Below are positions 35,046-47,759 of a DNA stretch of 64,000 nucleotides, in pieces (position 1 is the stretch's first letter; each line of letters starts with the position of its first letter). The stretch is from the NCBI GenBank assembly GCA_963770245.1, contig CAVYOX010000010.1, positions 613,468 through 677,467 of the forward strand, in the 5' to 3' direction. The translations under genes and the position numbers were made by a program. The notes under the pieces were generated by a model. It saw only the letters and a program-made list of their open reading frames with translations, ran no database searches and was not told the origin of the DNA. The DNA is from PALSA-270 sp963770245 (GTDB lineage: Bacteria > Acidobacteriota > Terriglobia > Terriglobales > Acidobacteriaceae).

Positions 35046-38000
35046 ATGCGCCGTCTTTTCTTTCTTGTATCCCTAGTGCTGGTATCCCTACTGCTGGCTT
35101 TGTCGGTCGGTGCCGGCGCCCAGAATGTGGCCACCAAGCCGCTGCCGGATGCTCCGGGGAAATCGCCGGCCAAAGCCGCCGACTATTCCCAGGAAGCCTA
35201 CGTGGTTGAACTGCTCCGCACCAGCTACCGCTTTGAAAATGACGGCACCGGAAAAAAGGAAGTGACCGCCCGGGTGAAGGTGCAAAGCGAGGCCGGGGTA
35301 GAGCAGTGGGGGCAGTTGGTCATCGGTTACAGCTCGGCCAACGAGCGGGTGGAGATTCCCTATGTGCGGGTGTTGAAGGCCGACGGCCAGGTGGTCACCG
35401 CCCCTCCCGACGCGGTGCAGGATCTTACCGCGCCGGTCGAGCGCGAGGCGCCGGTGTACACCGACTACCGGCAGAAACACATCACCGTGCCGGGACTGCG
35501 GCCCGGGGAAGTCCTCGAGTATGACGTGGTCACGGTGATCCATACGCCGCTCGCTCCCGGCCAGTTCTGGATGGAGCACGACTTCGACAAGCACGACATC
35601 ATCCTCGACGAGGAATTGGAACTCGACATCGCCAGTGGTCGGACGGTGAAGCTCAAAACCAAGCCGGGGATGGATCCGAAGAGCACGGAAGAGAATGGGC
35701 GGCGCCTTTATCGCTGGACCAGTTCTCACCTGGACCGCGAGGATGAAGACGAGGACAACAAGAAGGGCGGCAAGAAAAAGAAAAAGTCGAACGAAGCCGA
35801 GGCTCCGGAAGTGCAGATGACGACTTTCGCCAGTTGGGAGGAAGTCGGGCGCTGGTATGCCGGACTCGAAAAGAGCCGCCGAGAGCCGACCGCCGTGATC
35901 AAGGCCAAAGCCGCCGAGTTGACCGCCGGCCGGGCCACGGACATGGATAAGATCGAGGGACTCTATGACTATGTGGCGACCAACTTCCGCTACATCAGCT
36001 TGTCGTTCGGGGTGGGACGTTATCAGCCGCATGCCGCCGAGGACGTGCTGCACAATCAGTACGGGGATTGCAAAGACAAGCACACGCTGCTCGCGTCCCT
36101 GCTCGAAGCGGAAGGCTTCCACACCTCCTCGGTGCTCATCAACTCCCGCCGCAAGCTCGATCCCGACATACCGTCGCCCTCCCAGTTTGACCACGTGATC
36201 AGCCTGGTACCGCTCGGGAACGAAGAAGTGTGGATGGACACGACCACCGAGGTCGCCCCCTTCCGCCTGCTGTCCTACAGCATTCGCAAGAAACAGGCCC
36301 TGGTGATACCCGCCGAGGGCGTGCCGCACCTTGAAGAGACGCCGGCGAACCCGCCCATGCCGGACCATCAAGACCAGCAACTGGAGGGCAAGGTCAACCA
36401 GTTCGGCAAGCTCGAGGCGCACGTGAAAATCGAAGCGCGCGGCGACACCGAACTGTTCATCCGCATTCTGTTCCGACGGGTGCCGAATGCCAAGTGGGAA
36501 CAACTCGTCAAGGAAATGAGTGCGATGGGGGGCCTCGACGGCGAGGTGAGCAACCTGAAAGCCGGCGACCCCGCGAATACCCAGGAGCCCTTCCGCTTTG
36601 AGTACGACATTACGGCCACGAATTTCTTGGACTGGACCAAGGGAAAATCGGAACTGATGGTACCGCTTTCCCAGATGAACCTAGCGGAGGCGGACGAGGA
36701 CGATACCGGACCCGAGGCCGAACCCATTCAGCTGGGAGCTCCGGGAGAATATCGCGACCGCGTCAAGCTCGAGTTTCCGGCGAAGTACACCGAGCGGGCG
36801 CCCCTGCCTTTTTCGATGAAGCGTGACTATGCGCAGTACGATGCCAGCTACACGGTCGAAGGCACGGTATTCACCGCCGAGCGCCGGCTCGAGACCGAAG
36901 TGCGGGAACTGCCAGCCTCCCGCGCCAGCGACTATCTGGCCTTCCGCCGGGCCGTCCTCGCGGACACGGCGCAGCATCTCCGGGTCGATACGACAGCTGC
37001 GGGAACGCCCACCGCGGCGGCCGATCTGAAGGGGGACGACCTGAACGATGCCGCCAATGCGGCCCTCGCGCGCGGGGACCTCCAGGTGGCGATTGATTTG
37101 CTGAAGCGCGTGGTCGAAGCCGACCCCAAGCACAAAACGGCCTGGGTCAACCTGGGCCGGGCCTACATGGGCCTGCGCCAGACCGAGCCGGCGATTGCGG
37201 CATTTCAAAAGCAAGCGGACGCGGATCCGTACGACGAAACCGCGTACAACAGTCTGGGGTGGGCCTATGCGACGGCACGCCAGTATGACGCCGCCGCCTC
37301 GGCCTATGGCAAAGCCATCGAAATCAATCCCCTGAGCGACTATGCGCACGCCGCGCTTGGTTCCATGTATTCCGAGGAGCACCAGTACGATAAAGCCGCT
37401 CCCGAGCTCGAGAAGGCGGTCTCGCTCAAGCCGGACAACGCATTTCTTGAGATCAACCTGGGCGACGCATACTTGAACCTGGGACAGGATGACAAGGCGC
37501 TGGCGGCTTTTGACCGGGCGATCGATATCTCGGCCACCCCCGAGGTCTGGAACAACATCGCCTATCAGCTGTCGCTCAAGAAGGCACACCTCGACCGGGC
37601 CCAGCAGTATGCGGAGTCCGCGGTTACGGCGGTGGCCGCCGCGCTCCGGAACAGCTCGCTCGACCAGCTGAGCCTGAGGGATCTGGGACTGGTGCTGTCG
37701 CTCGACGCCGATTGGGACACGCTCGGCTGGGTGTACTTCAGCCGGGGCGATTTTGACAAGGCCGAAAAGTATGTCCATGTGGCCTGGCTGCTCGGCCAAC
37801 ATGGAGAAATCGGCGATCACCTGGGGCAGATTTACGAAAAGCTGGGCCGCAAAGACGACGCCATTCGCGCCTACGCCATGGCCATGTCCGGGTTGCGGCC
37901 GCCTCCGGAAACGCGTTCCCACTTGGCGGCCCTGGTCGGCGCGGACAGCAAGGTTACGGCCGCGACCGACAAGTACCACGACGAGCCGCAAGCCGAACGC

Positions 38001-38285
38001 ACCGTCAAACTGGGCAAGGTGGCGGAAGAGACCGGGAGCGCCGAATTCTTCGTCCTGCTGGCGGGGGGCGGTTCGGGGACGAGTGTCGAAGGCGTGAAAT
38101 TCGTCAGCGGGGACGACAAACTGAAAGTCTTCACCGAGGCGCTGCGCTCCGCCAAGTACGGCCTGACTTTTCCCGACGACACCCCGACCAAGATTCTGCG
38201 GCGCGGGGTTCTCGGATGCTCGAAGACCACCGGGGAATGCAACTTCGTGCTGCTATTGCCGGAGGACGTGCGGTCGGTGAACTAG
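35046..38285 (+). CDS. Exported DUF3857 / transglutaminase-like / TPR protein
   Basis: A 1079-residue secreted protein. A signal peptide (LFFLVSLVLVSLLLALSVGAGAQ) is followed by a DUF3857 domain (about 60-230, TARVKVQSEAGVEQWGQLVIGYSS), a Lys-rich loop (KKGGKKKKKSNE), a transglutaminase-like core (about 295-420; Cys in QYGDCKDKHTLLASLLE, His in FDHVISLVP, Asp in VWMDTTTEV), a beta region, and a block of TPR repeats (about 680-930, AWVNLGRAYMGLRQ, AYNSLGWAYATARQYDAAASAYGKAIEINP). The Cys-His-Asp set is intact so it may be an active thiol enzyme. The role is unknown. The frame is open further 5' but the signal peptide supports 35046 or 35031. Confidence 0.88.
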   Translation: MRRLFFLVSLVLVSLLLALSVGAGAQNVATKPLPDAPGKSPAKAADYSQEAYVVELLRTSYRFENDGTGKKEVTARVKVQSEAGVEQWGQLVIGYSSANERVEIPYVRVLKADGQVVTAPPDAVQDLTAPVEREAPVYTDYRQKHITVPGLRPGEVLEYDVVTVIHTPLAPGQFWMEHDFDKHDIILDEELELDIASGRTVKLKTKPGMDPKSTEENGRRLYRWTSSHLDREDEDEDNKKGGKKKKKSNEAEAPEVQMTTFASWEEVGRWYAGLEKSRREPTAVIKAKAAELTAGRATDMDKIEGLYDYVATNFRYISLSFGVGRYQPHAAEDVLHNQYGDCKDKHTLLASLLEAEGFHTSSVLINSRRKLDPDIPSPSQFDHVISLVPLGNEEVWMDTTTEVAPFRLLSYSIRKKQALVIPAEGVPHLEETPANPPMPDHQDQQLEGKVNQFGKLEAHVKIEARGDTELFIRILFRRVPNAKWEQLVKEMSAMGGLDGEVSNLKAGDPANTQEPFRFEYDITATNFLDWTKGKSELMVPLSQMNLAEADEDDTGPEAEPIQLGAPGEYRDRVKLEFPAKYTERAPLPFSMKRDYAQYDASYTVEGTVFTAERRLETEVRELPASRASDYLAFRRAVLADTAQHLRVDTTAAGTPTAAADLKGDDLNDAANAALARGDLQVAIDLLKRVVEADPKHKTAWVNLGRAYMGLRQTEPAIAAFQKQADADPYDETAYNSLGWAYATARQYDAAASAYGKAIEINPLSDYAHAALGSMYSEEHQYDKAAPELEKAVSLKPDNAFLEINLGDAYLNLGQDDKALAAFDRAIDISATPEVWNNIAYQLSLKKAHLDRAQQYAESAVTAVAAALRNSSLDQLSLRDLGLVLSLDADWDTLGWVYFSRGDFDKAEKYVHVAWLLGQHGEIGDHLGQIYEKLGRKDDAIRAYAMAMSGLRPPPETRSHLAALVGADSKVTAATDKYHDEPQAERTVKLGKVAEETGSAEFFVLLAGGGSGTSVEGVKFVSGDDKLKVFTEALRSAKYGLTFPDDTPTKILRRGVLGCSKTTGECNFVLLLPEDVRSVN

Positions 38286-39715
38286 TCCTGAGGCTCCGGG
38301 TCCGGGGGCTGCCTGCGATGCCAATCGGTAGCCTGCTCATAGGCGTAAGCCAGTTGCAGCACGCGCCCTTCTTGCCAGTGCGGACCGCTGATTTGCAGGC
38401 CCAGGGGAAGCCCGGCGGCGGTGAAGCCGCAGGGAACCGAAATCGCCGGCAGACCCCAGATATTGAATGGACGTGTGTTGCGTAGCAGCACGAGCTCGCG
38501 CGCCCGCAGCTGGTCTCGGTCCTCCAAAAGGTCGGCGATGGTCGGTGCAACGACCGGGGTGGTCGGAGTCACCAGCACATCCACGTTTTCAAAGACGCCT
38601 ACGATTTCCCGGCGGGTATTCTGCAGCTGCTTCCGCAGCTCGAGAATATCCCGGGCACTGAGGTTCCGACCCGACTCGATGCGGCGGAGGGTTTCGGGTT
38701 CATAGAGCTCGGGAGTGCGGGCGACGAACTCCGCGTGATAGGCGTAGGCCTCGGCGCTTTGCAGACTGCGGTCGGTCGGTACCGGCAACTCGATCTCGCG
38801 CAGATCCCCTGCCATCGCAGCTAACACCTGCAGGGCGTTGTCGGTGGCGGCGGCCACTTCCGGATCAAGCTCCTCGTAAAAGAAGGACCGGGGAACACCG
38901 ATACGCAGAGACCCCGGCTTTTGCCGGAGCGCGCGCACATAGTCGGCAGCCGGGACTTTTCGGCTGGCTGGGTCATTCGGGTCGTCATTCGGGTCCAAGC
39001 CCACCCGGTCCAGACCTCCCGGGTCAAACCCCGCGATAGCTTCGAGAATCACCGCGACGTCTTCGACCGTGGCCGCAATCGGTCCAATATGATCGAGCGA
39101 CGGCGCCAGCGGAATCACCCCGCGCGCGCTGACCCGTCCATAGGTGGGCTTTAGGCCGACGACACCGCACAGCGCCGCCGGTTCGCGGATGGAGCCGGAT
39201 GTGTCGGTGCCGATGGCGCCGTAGCCGAATCCGGCGGCGACCGCGGCGGCCGAACCTCCCGAAGACCCCCCTGCGATGTGCGCCAGATTCCAGGGATTGT
39301 GAACCGCGCCGTAATATCCGATCACCGAACTGCCGCCGTAGGCGAACTCGTGCAGATTCTGCTTGCCGAGCAGCACGGCGCCGGCGTGCTGCAAGCGGCG
39401 CACGACTTCTGCATCCTCGCGGGGAATGCGGTCTTGGAACAGAGCGCTGCCTGCGGTCGAGCGGATGCCGGCGGTGTCAATCAGATCTTTTACGGCCAGG
39501 GGAATGCCATGCAGTGGACCGCGCCAATCCCCGCGTGCGATTTCCGCTTCGGCGCGGCGGGCTTGGTCCAGTGCGGAATCCGAGGTAACCGTGATGAAGG
39601 CGTGGATCGCGGGATCGAGTCGGGCGATGCGAGCCAGACAATCTTTGGTCAGCTCAACCGGGGACAGCGACCGCTGGCGGAACCGTTCGCCGAGTTCGAG
39701 GATCGAGCTGTGCAA
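38282..39715 (-). CDS. Amidase signature family protein
   Basis: A 477-residue amidase. The Ser-cisSer-Lys triad is visible: Lys76 in IPLAVKDLID, the cis-Ser block AGGSSGGSAAAVAAG (149-163) and nucleophile Ser175 in DTSGSIREPAALCGVVGLKPTYG. It resembles GatA, but no gatB or gatC is nearby and the SGSIREPA variant differs from GatA, so a general amidase is more likely. I chose TTG 39715, preceded by AAGGA at 6 nt; the frame extends to 39913 without family sequence. It overlaps the end of the convergent DUF3857 gene by 4 bp. Confidence 0.88.
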   Translation of the reverse strand: MHSSILELGERFRQRSLSPVELTKDCLARIARLDPAIHAFITVTSDSALDQARRAEAEIARGDWRGPLHGIPLAVKDLIDTAGIRSTAGSALFQDRIPREDAEVVRRLQHAGAVLLGKQNLHEFAYGGSSVIGYYGAVHNPWNLAHIAGGSSGGSAAAVAAGFGYGAIGTDTSGSIREPAALCGVVGLKPTYGRVSARGVIPLAPSLDHIGPIAATVEDVAVILEAIAGFDPGGLDRVGLDPNDDPNDPASRKVPAADYVRALRQKPGSLRIGVPRSFFYEELDPEVAAATDNALQVLAAMAGDLREIELPVPTDRSLQSAEAYAYHAEFVARTPELYEPETLRRIESGRNLSARDILELRKQLQNTRREIVGVFENVDVLVTPTTPVVAPTIADLLEDRDQLRARELVLLRNTRPFNIWGLPAISVPCGFTAAGLPLGLQISGPHWQEGRVLQLAYAYEQATDWHRRQPPDPEPQD

Positions 39716-40115
39716 ATTACGTCCTTTTTTCAAACTGCGGGTGGCGAAACTTCTTCCCGCGGTCCCGAGGGAAGAGGGCGGAGTCTCATCATGACTGGCC
39801 AAACATGACTCGCCAAATCGCTCTCGCCGGAGTTTTGAAGATATACCACGGAATCGCAATCGCGAATCGCAATCAGCAATCCCCATCACGACGATCGTAA
39901 ATCGACCGTGCATCCGGGGTCGGCTGCTTTGGTTTTCTGGGTGCGAGTTTTTGCGCCGAAGAATTCGTCGGGCGGCAAGACAACCCGCCGCGACCTGTTA
40001 TAATCACAAGTTTTCTTAATCACGTCGATTACAACTTCATGACAGGATAGAGCAGCCACGCTGCCAAAACCGGAGACCGCACGGCGGTTTCCGCTGCACC
40101 AGAAGCTCGCATTCG
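39716..40115. other. Divergent intergenic region between the amidase and the ACIII operon
   Basis: 400 bp without a gene. It contains a two-copy repeat (39851-39877, GAATCGCAATCGC / GAATCGCAATCAGC), the act operon promoter near 39996-40004, and a leader of about 100 nt in which AAACCG pairs with CGGTTT around 40073-40096. Confidence 0.6.
39996..40004 (+). promoter_or_regulatory. Extended -10 promoter of the ACIII-caa3 operon
   Basis: TGTTATAAT combines the TGn extension with a perfect TATAAT. No good -35 is present, which is acceptable for extended -10 promoters. Transcription would start near 40011, leaving a leader of about 105 nt before actA. Confidence 0.55.
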
Positions 40116-40811
40116 ATGCAGATTTTTCACCGCAGCACGAATACCATTTCGCGGGCGACGATTTATGGCGCCATCTTCGTGGTGGCGGCGCTACTTTGGG
40201 CGCTCGATGAGTTTCAACGTTCTCCCTACATAACCTACGCAGGAGTGGCTCATCAGCAACCCGTGCCCTTTAGCCACCAGCACCACGTGGCGGCCTTCGG
40301 AATCGATTGCCGCTACTGCCACACGTCGGTCGAGACTTCGAGCTTTGCCGGCATCCCTCCCACCAAAACCTGCATGAACTGCCATTCCCAGATCTGGACC
40401 AACGCCAAGATGCTCGAGCCGGTGCGGGAGAGCTACCGGACGGGCAAGTCTCTCGAATGGATCCGGGCGAATGATCTGCCGGATTTTGTATATTTCGATC
40501 ACAGCATTCACATTCACCAGGGAGTGGGCTGCAACACCTGCCATGGGCCGGTGGACCGCATGCCCCTGATGTACAACTACGCCTCGTTGCAGATGGAGTG
40601 GTGCCTGAACTGCCATCGCAACGCGGAACAGTACCTGCGTCCGCGGGATCAGGTTTTCAACATGCGGTATCAGCAGCCATCAAGCGCCCAGCCGGTCGAG
40701 GTCGACGGGAAGGCCTACACCGATCAGGTGTCGCTCGGTCGCGATCTGATGGAGAAATATCACCTGCGCACCGTAACCGACATTACCAGTTGTTCGACCT
40801 GTCACCGCTGA
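40116..40811 (+). CDS. actA: Alternative complex III pentaheme cytochrome c subunit
   Basis: A 231-residue pentaheme cytochrome with one N-terminal transmembrane anchor (IYGAIFVVAALLWALDEF). Five CxxCH sites are visible: CRYCH, CMNCH, CNTCH, CLNCH and CSTCH. This is ActA, which relays electrons within ACIII at the periplasmic face. Spacing of the hemes and the VPFSHQHHVAAFGIDCRYCH opening fit the family. It is the first gene of a 12-gene operon. Confidence 0.95.
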   Translation: MQIFHRSTNTISRATIYGAIFVVAALLWALDEFQRSPYITYAGVAHQQPVPFSHQHHVAAFGIDCRYCHTSVETSSFAGIPPTKTCMNCHSQIWTNAKMLEPVRESYRTGKSLEWIRANDLPDFVYFDHSIHIHQGVGCNTCHGPVDRMPLMYNYASLQMEWCLNCHRNAEQYLRPRDQVFNMRYQQPSSAQPVEVDGKAYTDQVSLGRDLMEKYHLRTVTDITSCSTCHR

Positions 40812-40900
40812 GCACCGGGAGGCGGGAGTGAATACCGGAGAATAAAGACGGAACGACAGAATAACTGACGGAATAAAGACGAAACATTGACGACGGAACC
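40812..40900. repeat. Degenerate 11-20-bp repeats between actA and actB
   Basis: CGGAGAATAAAGA, CGGAACGACAGAATAACTGA, CGGAATAAAGA and CGAAACATTGA follow one another, ending at the actB ribosome-binding region. The unit is ill-defined but the repetition of CGGAATAAAGA is clear. Confidence 0.6.
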
Positions 40901-43936
<3,036 letters not shown>

Positions 43937-43969
43937 GCGGAGCGCAAACCGGCACGCAAGAGCACCGAA

Positions 43970-45352
43970 ATGGACGAGCAGCAGCAAGAAAAAATGGCGC
44001 AGGCTGGCCAACAAGTACCCGTCATCGGGCCGGGGTACACGTTTGGCACGGTCACCGACAAGATCAGCTCGATCGTGCTTACGCGCCCCACCTCGAACGG
44101 GTGGTTCATCGGCTTTGGCATCGCCTTTCTGCTCACCATGATGCTGCTGTATGCCATCGGGTACTTGTTTGTGAAGGGCGTCGGGATCTGGGGCATCACC
44201 ATCCCCATCGGCTGGGGCTTTGCCATTGTCAACTTCGTGTGGTGGATCGGAATCGGCCACGCGGGCACACTGATCTCCGCCATCCTATTGCTCTTGCGCC
44301 AGTCCTGGCGCAACTCGATCAATCGTTTCGCCGAGGCCATGACGCTGTTTGCCGTAGCCTGCGCCGGAATGTTTCCCCTGCTGCACATGGGCCGCCCCTG
44401 GCTGTTTTATTGGTTGTTCCCCTATCCCAACACCATGAAGTATTGGCCGCAATTCCGCAGCCCGCTGGTGTGGGACGTTTTCGCGGTCTCGACCTATTTC
44501 ACGGTTTCGCTGATGTTCTGGTTCATCGGGCTGATCCCGGATCTGGCCACCTTGCGCGACCGCTCCGAGAAACGCTCGGCCAGAATCCTTTACGGGATTC
44601 TTTCTCTCGGCTGGCGGGGTTCGGCGCGGCACTGGCACCGTTATGAGACCGCTTACCTATTGCTCGCGGGACTCGCCACCCCCCTGGTGCTTTCCGTGCA
44701 CACGGTCGTCAGTTTTGACTTTGCCATCGCCATCGTGCCCGGCTGGCATACCACGATTTTCCCGCCCTATTTTGTGGCGGGCGCGATTTACTCCGGATTC
44801 GCCATGGTGCTGATGCTGGCCATTCCCATTCGCAAAATTTATGGGTTGGAGGATTTCATCACCCTGCGCCACCTGCAGAACTCGGCCAAAGTCATGCTGG
44901 CGACCGGCTTGATTGTCGCCTATGGCTATGGCATCGAGGCGTTCATGGGCTGGTACAGCGGCAACCGTTACGATTCCTTCCTGCTCTGGAACCGTCTGCA
45001 CGGCCCCTATCATCTGTGGTATTTGTCGCTGCTGTCGTGCAACATCTTTGTTCCGCAACTCTTGTGGATTCGAAAGTTTCGCACCAGCCCGGTGCTGCTG
45101 TTCCTGGTCTCGACCGTAATCCTCACCGGCATGTGGCTGGAGCGCTTCATCATCGTGGTGGTGAGCTTGCACCGCGATTTCCTGACTTCTTCCTGGGGCA
45201 TGTATTACCCCACGCGCTGGGATTGGGCGGTCTTTGTCGGCACGCTGGGCTTCTTCCTGGCCTGCATGTTCCTGTTCCTGCGCATTCTGCCCATGATCTC
45301 GATCTTTGAAATGCGCACCCTGCTGCCTGAGGCGGAGGTGAAGCCGGAATGA
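43970..45352 (+). CDS. actC: Alternative complex III NrfD-like quinol-oxidising subunit
   Basis: A 460-residue polytopic membrane protein of the NrfD/PsrC family with about ten transmembrane helices (for example WFIGFGIAFLLTMMLLYAIGYLFV and VWWIGIGHAGTLISAILLLL). ActC carries the quinol site and is proposed to pump protons. Its stop overlaps the actD start by ATGA. Confidence 0.94.
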   Translation: MDEQQQEKMAQAGQQVPVIGPGYTFGTVTDKISSIVLTRPTSNGWFIGFGIAFLLTMMLLYAIGYLFVKGVGIWGITIPIGWGFAIVNFVWWIGIGHAGTLISAILLLLRQSWRNSINRFAEAMTLFAVACAGMFPLLHMGRPWLFYWLFPYPNTMKYWPQFRSPLVWDVFAVSTYFTVSLMFWFIGLIPDLATLRDRSEKRSARILYGILSLGWRGSARHWHRYETAYLLLAGLATPLVLSVHTVVSFDFAIAIVPGWHTTIFPPYFVAGAIYSGFAMVLMLAIPIRKIYGLEDFITLRHLQNSAKVMLATGLIVAYGYGIEAFMGWYSGNRYDSFLLWNRLHGPYHLWYLSLLSCNIFVPQLLWIRKFRTSPVLLFLVSTVILTGMWLERFIIVVVSLHRDFLTSSWGMYYPTRWDWAVFVGTLGFFLACMFLFLRILPMISIFEMRTLLPEAEVKPE

Positions 45353-45885
45353 AACATACTTCCATCTATGGCCTGATGGCGGAGTTCGATTCGGCCAGCG
45401 ATCTGGTGGCGGCGGCGGACCGCACCCGCGAAGCCGGCTACCAGAAGATTGACGCTTACAGCCCGTTTCCCGTGGAAGGGTTAGCCGAGGCCATCGGCTT
45501 CCATCACGATCTGGTGCCGCTGATTACCTTGATCGGCGGGATCATCGGCGGTGGTTCCGGCTACCTGATGCAATGGTGGATGGCGGCGGTGAGTTATCCG
45601 ACCAATATAGGCGGCAGGCCGCTCAATTCCTGGCCCGCGTATATCGTAATCACTTTCGAAATGACGATTTTATTCGGAGCGATTTTTGCCGTGCTCGGAA
45701 TGCTGGCCCTGAACGGCCTGCCCATGCCCTATCATCCTGTGTTCAACGTGCCCCGTTTTGCCTTCGCCACCAAAGACCGGTTTTTCCTGATCGTGTTTGC
45801 CTCCGACCAGAAATACGATGCGGCCGCTACCCGCAAATTCCTGGAAGGGCTGAACCCGCGTTCCATTTCCGAGGTGCCGAGCTAA
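45349..45885 (+). CDS. actD: Alternative complex III subunit ActD (DUF3341)
   Basis: A 178-residue protein with two transmembrane helices (DLVPLITLIGGIIGGGSGYLMQWW and YIVITFEMTILFGAIFAVLGMLAL) and the DUF3341 start SIYGLMAEFDSASDLVAAADRTREAGYQKIDAYSPFPVEGL. It ends in the RFFLIVFASDQKYD segment. ActD bridges ActC and the peripheral subunits. Confidence 0.93.
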   Translation: MKHTSIYGLMAEFDSASDLVAAADRTREAGYQKIDAYSPFPVEGLAEAIGFHHDLVPLITLIGGIIGGGSGYLMQWWMAAVSYPTNIGGRPLNSWPAYIVITFEMTILFGAIFAVLGMLALNGLPMPYHPVFNVPRFAFATKDRFFLIVFASDQKYDAAATRKFLEGLNPRSISEVPS

Positions 45886-45888
45886 GCG

Positions 45889-46548
45889 ATGCTGATCCTG
45901 CGGAAAATTTCGCCGCTGGGATTGCTGGCCGTGCTGGGCTTGGCTGGCTGCCGTCAGGATATGCACGACCAGCCGCGCTTCAAACCGCTGGCCAAGAGCG
46001 ACTTCTACGCGGATATGCGTTCGGCGCGCGAACCGGTCGAAGGCACGGTGGCGCGCGGCCAGTTGCACGAAGATAGTTATTTCTTCACCGGAAAAATTGG
46101 CAGCAACCCCGGCGACTCCATGCCTTTTCCCGTTACCCCGCAAGTGCTGGCACGGGGGCGTGAGCGCTTCGACATCTTTTGCGCGCCCTGTCACTCCCGG
46201 TTGGGCGATGGCAATGGAACCGTCCCGGCGCGCGGCTTTCCGCGCAAGCCGCCGTCGTTTCACATCGAACGGTTGCGTAAATCGCCGCTCGGTTATTTCT
46301 ACGATGTGATGACCAATGGATTTGGCATCATGCCGGACTACGCCTCCCAGATCCCGGCGCGCGACCGCTGGTGCATCGTGGCTTACATTAGAGCCCTGCA
46401 GTTGAGCCAAAACGCAACCCTGGCCGACGTGCCGCCGGGACAGGCGGTGCCGTCCGCAGTGCCGCGATTTGAGCCCCCCGGTTCAGGCGCCACGCTGCCC
46501 GTACCGGTGCCGGAGTCTACCAGCTCAACCGAATCGGAGCCCAAATGA
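45889..46548 (+). CDS. actE: Alternative complex III monoheme cytochrome c lipoprotein
   Basis: A 219-residue lipoprotein (lipobox LGLAGC) with one heme c site CAPCH and a likely Met ligand in GFGIMPDYASQI. ActE is the likely electron exit to the oxidase. It starts 3 bp after actD and its stop overlaps actF (ATGA). The C-terminal 40 residues are Pro/Ser-rich. Confidence 0.93.
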   Translation: MLILRKISPLGLLAVLGLAGCRQDMHDQPRFKPLAKSDFYADMRSAREPVEGTVARGQLHEDSYFFTGKIGSNPGDSMPFPVTPQVLARGRERFDIFCAPCHSRLGDGNGTVPARGFPRKPPSFHIERLRKSPLGYFYDVMTNGFGIMPDYASQIPARDRWCIVAYIRALQLSQNATLADVPPGQAVPSAVPRFEPPGSGATLPVPVPESTSSTESEPK

Positions 46549-47759
46549 GTGCGGCGCACGTAAACCCGGTTCCGATCGACCTCTCGGCCCCGCCGGTGGT
46601 CAAGGCGATCCAGGGCCGTTCGTTGATCGTCGGGCTCATTTTCGCCGCCCTTTCCGCCGTCATCGGTTTCGCCCGGCCGGATGAGTTCTTCCGTGCCTAT
46701 CTGGTCGGCTTCATGGCCTGGCTGGGAGTAACGCTTGGATCGATGGCGATTCTCATGATCCGGCATTTGACCGGCGGCGGCTGGGGCATGGTCATTCGTC
46801 GCATCCTGGGCGCGGCCATGCGGTGCATACCGCTCGTGACTCTGCTGTTTGTCCCGATTCTGTTCGGCTTGCCTCGGCTCTACATTTGGGCCCGCCCGCT
46901 AAACTCGATTGCGGACGCCCAGCTTCGCCAGCATTTGCAGGAGATTACTCAGACCTATCTTTCGATTCACGGCTTCATCCTGCGTGCCGTTCTGTACTTC
47001 GCGATCTGGAATTTGTTGTCTTTTCTACTGACGATGTGGTCCAAGGAGCAGGATCGTCCAGTCGTTCGCGACAACACCACGCGCTTTAAAGCGGTCAGCG
47101 GGCCGGGGCTGATCCTGTATGCCTTTACCATTGGGTTTGCGGCCATTGACTGGATGATGTCCATCGACCCGAGCTGGATCTCCACCATCTATGGCCTGTT
47201 GGTTCTGATTGGAGAAGTGCTGTCGGCGATGTGTTTTGCCGTGGTGGTGGAGCGGATTCTGGTCAACTACCAGCCCATGTCGGAGCTCTTGCGTCCCGAT
47301 TTCGTGCAGGACCACGGCAAATGGATGCTGACTTTTATCATGGTTTGGGCCTATTTCGGGTTTTCTCAGTGGCTCATCATTTGGGCGGGAAATCTGCCGG
47401 ATGAGATCACTTGGTACATGGCGCGATTGAGCGGCGGGTGGGCTTACGTTGGTCTGTTCCTGGTGCTGTTCCACTTTGCGGTGCCCTTCGTTCTCCTGCT
47501 TTCGCGCCCATTCAAACGCGACATCCGTCGCCTGGTTTGGCTGGCTGCGGCTCTGATGGTCATGCGTCTGGTGGATTTGTTCTGGATGATCGAGCCGAGT
47601 TTTTCGGTTCACTTCCATGTGACTTTGGCGGACGTAGTGGTTCCCGTTGCCATGGGGGGCTTCTGGCTGGCGTATTTCTTCCGCAATTTGAATGCGAGAC
47701 CCCTGGTGCCCGCTTATGACAAAGACGCGGGAGAAGTCTTGGAGCGGGCGCATGAGTGA
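46545..47759 (+). CDS. actF: Alternative complex III subunit ActF
   Basis: A 404-residue NrfD-like membrane protein, about ten helices (for example SLIVGLIFAALSAVIGFARPDEFFRAYLVGFMAWLGVTLG). It has the same fold as ActC without the same quinol site and pairs with it in the membrane. Its stop overlaps the next start. Confidence 0.93.
   Translation: MSAAHVNPVPIDLSAPPVVKAIQGRSLIVGLIFAALSAVIGFARPDEFFRAYLVGFMAWLGVTLGSMAILMIRHLTGGGWGMVIRRILGAAMRCIPLVTLLFVPILFGLPRLYIWARPLNSIADAQLRQHLQEITQTYLSIHGFILRAVLYFAIWNLLSFLLTMWSKEQDRPVVRDNTTRFKAVSGPGLILYAFTIGFAAIDWMMSIDPSWISTIYGLLVLIGEVLSAMCFAVVVERILVNYQPMSELLRPDFVQDHGKWMLTFIMVWAYFGFSQWLIIWAGNLPDEITWYMARLSGGWAYVGLFLVLFHFAVPFVLLLSRPFKRDIRRLVWLAAALMVMRLVDLFWMIEPSFSVHFHVTLADVVVPVAMGGFWLAYFFRNLNARPLVPAYDKDAGEVLERAHE

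Noticed and set aside
38940..39010. Repeat GGTCATTCGGGTC inside the amidase gene
   Set aside because: It is a short Asp-Pro-Asn coding repeat (DPNDDPNDP) within the protein and not an intergenic array.
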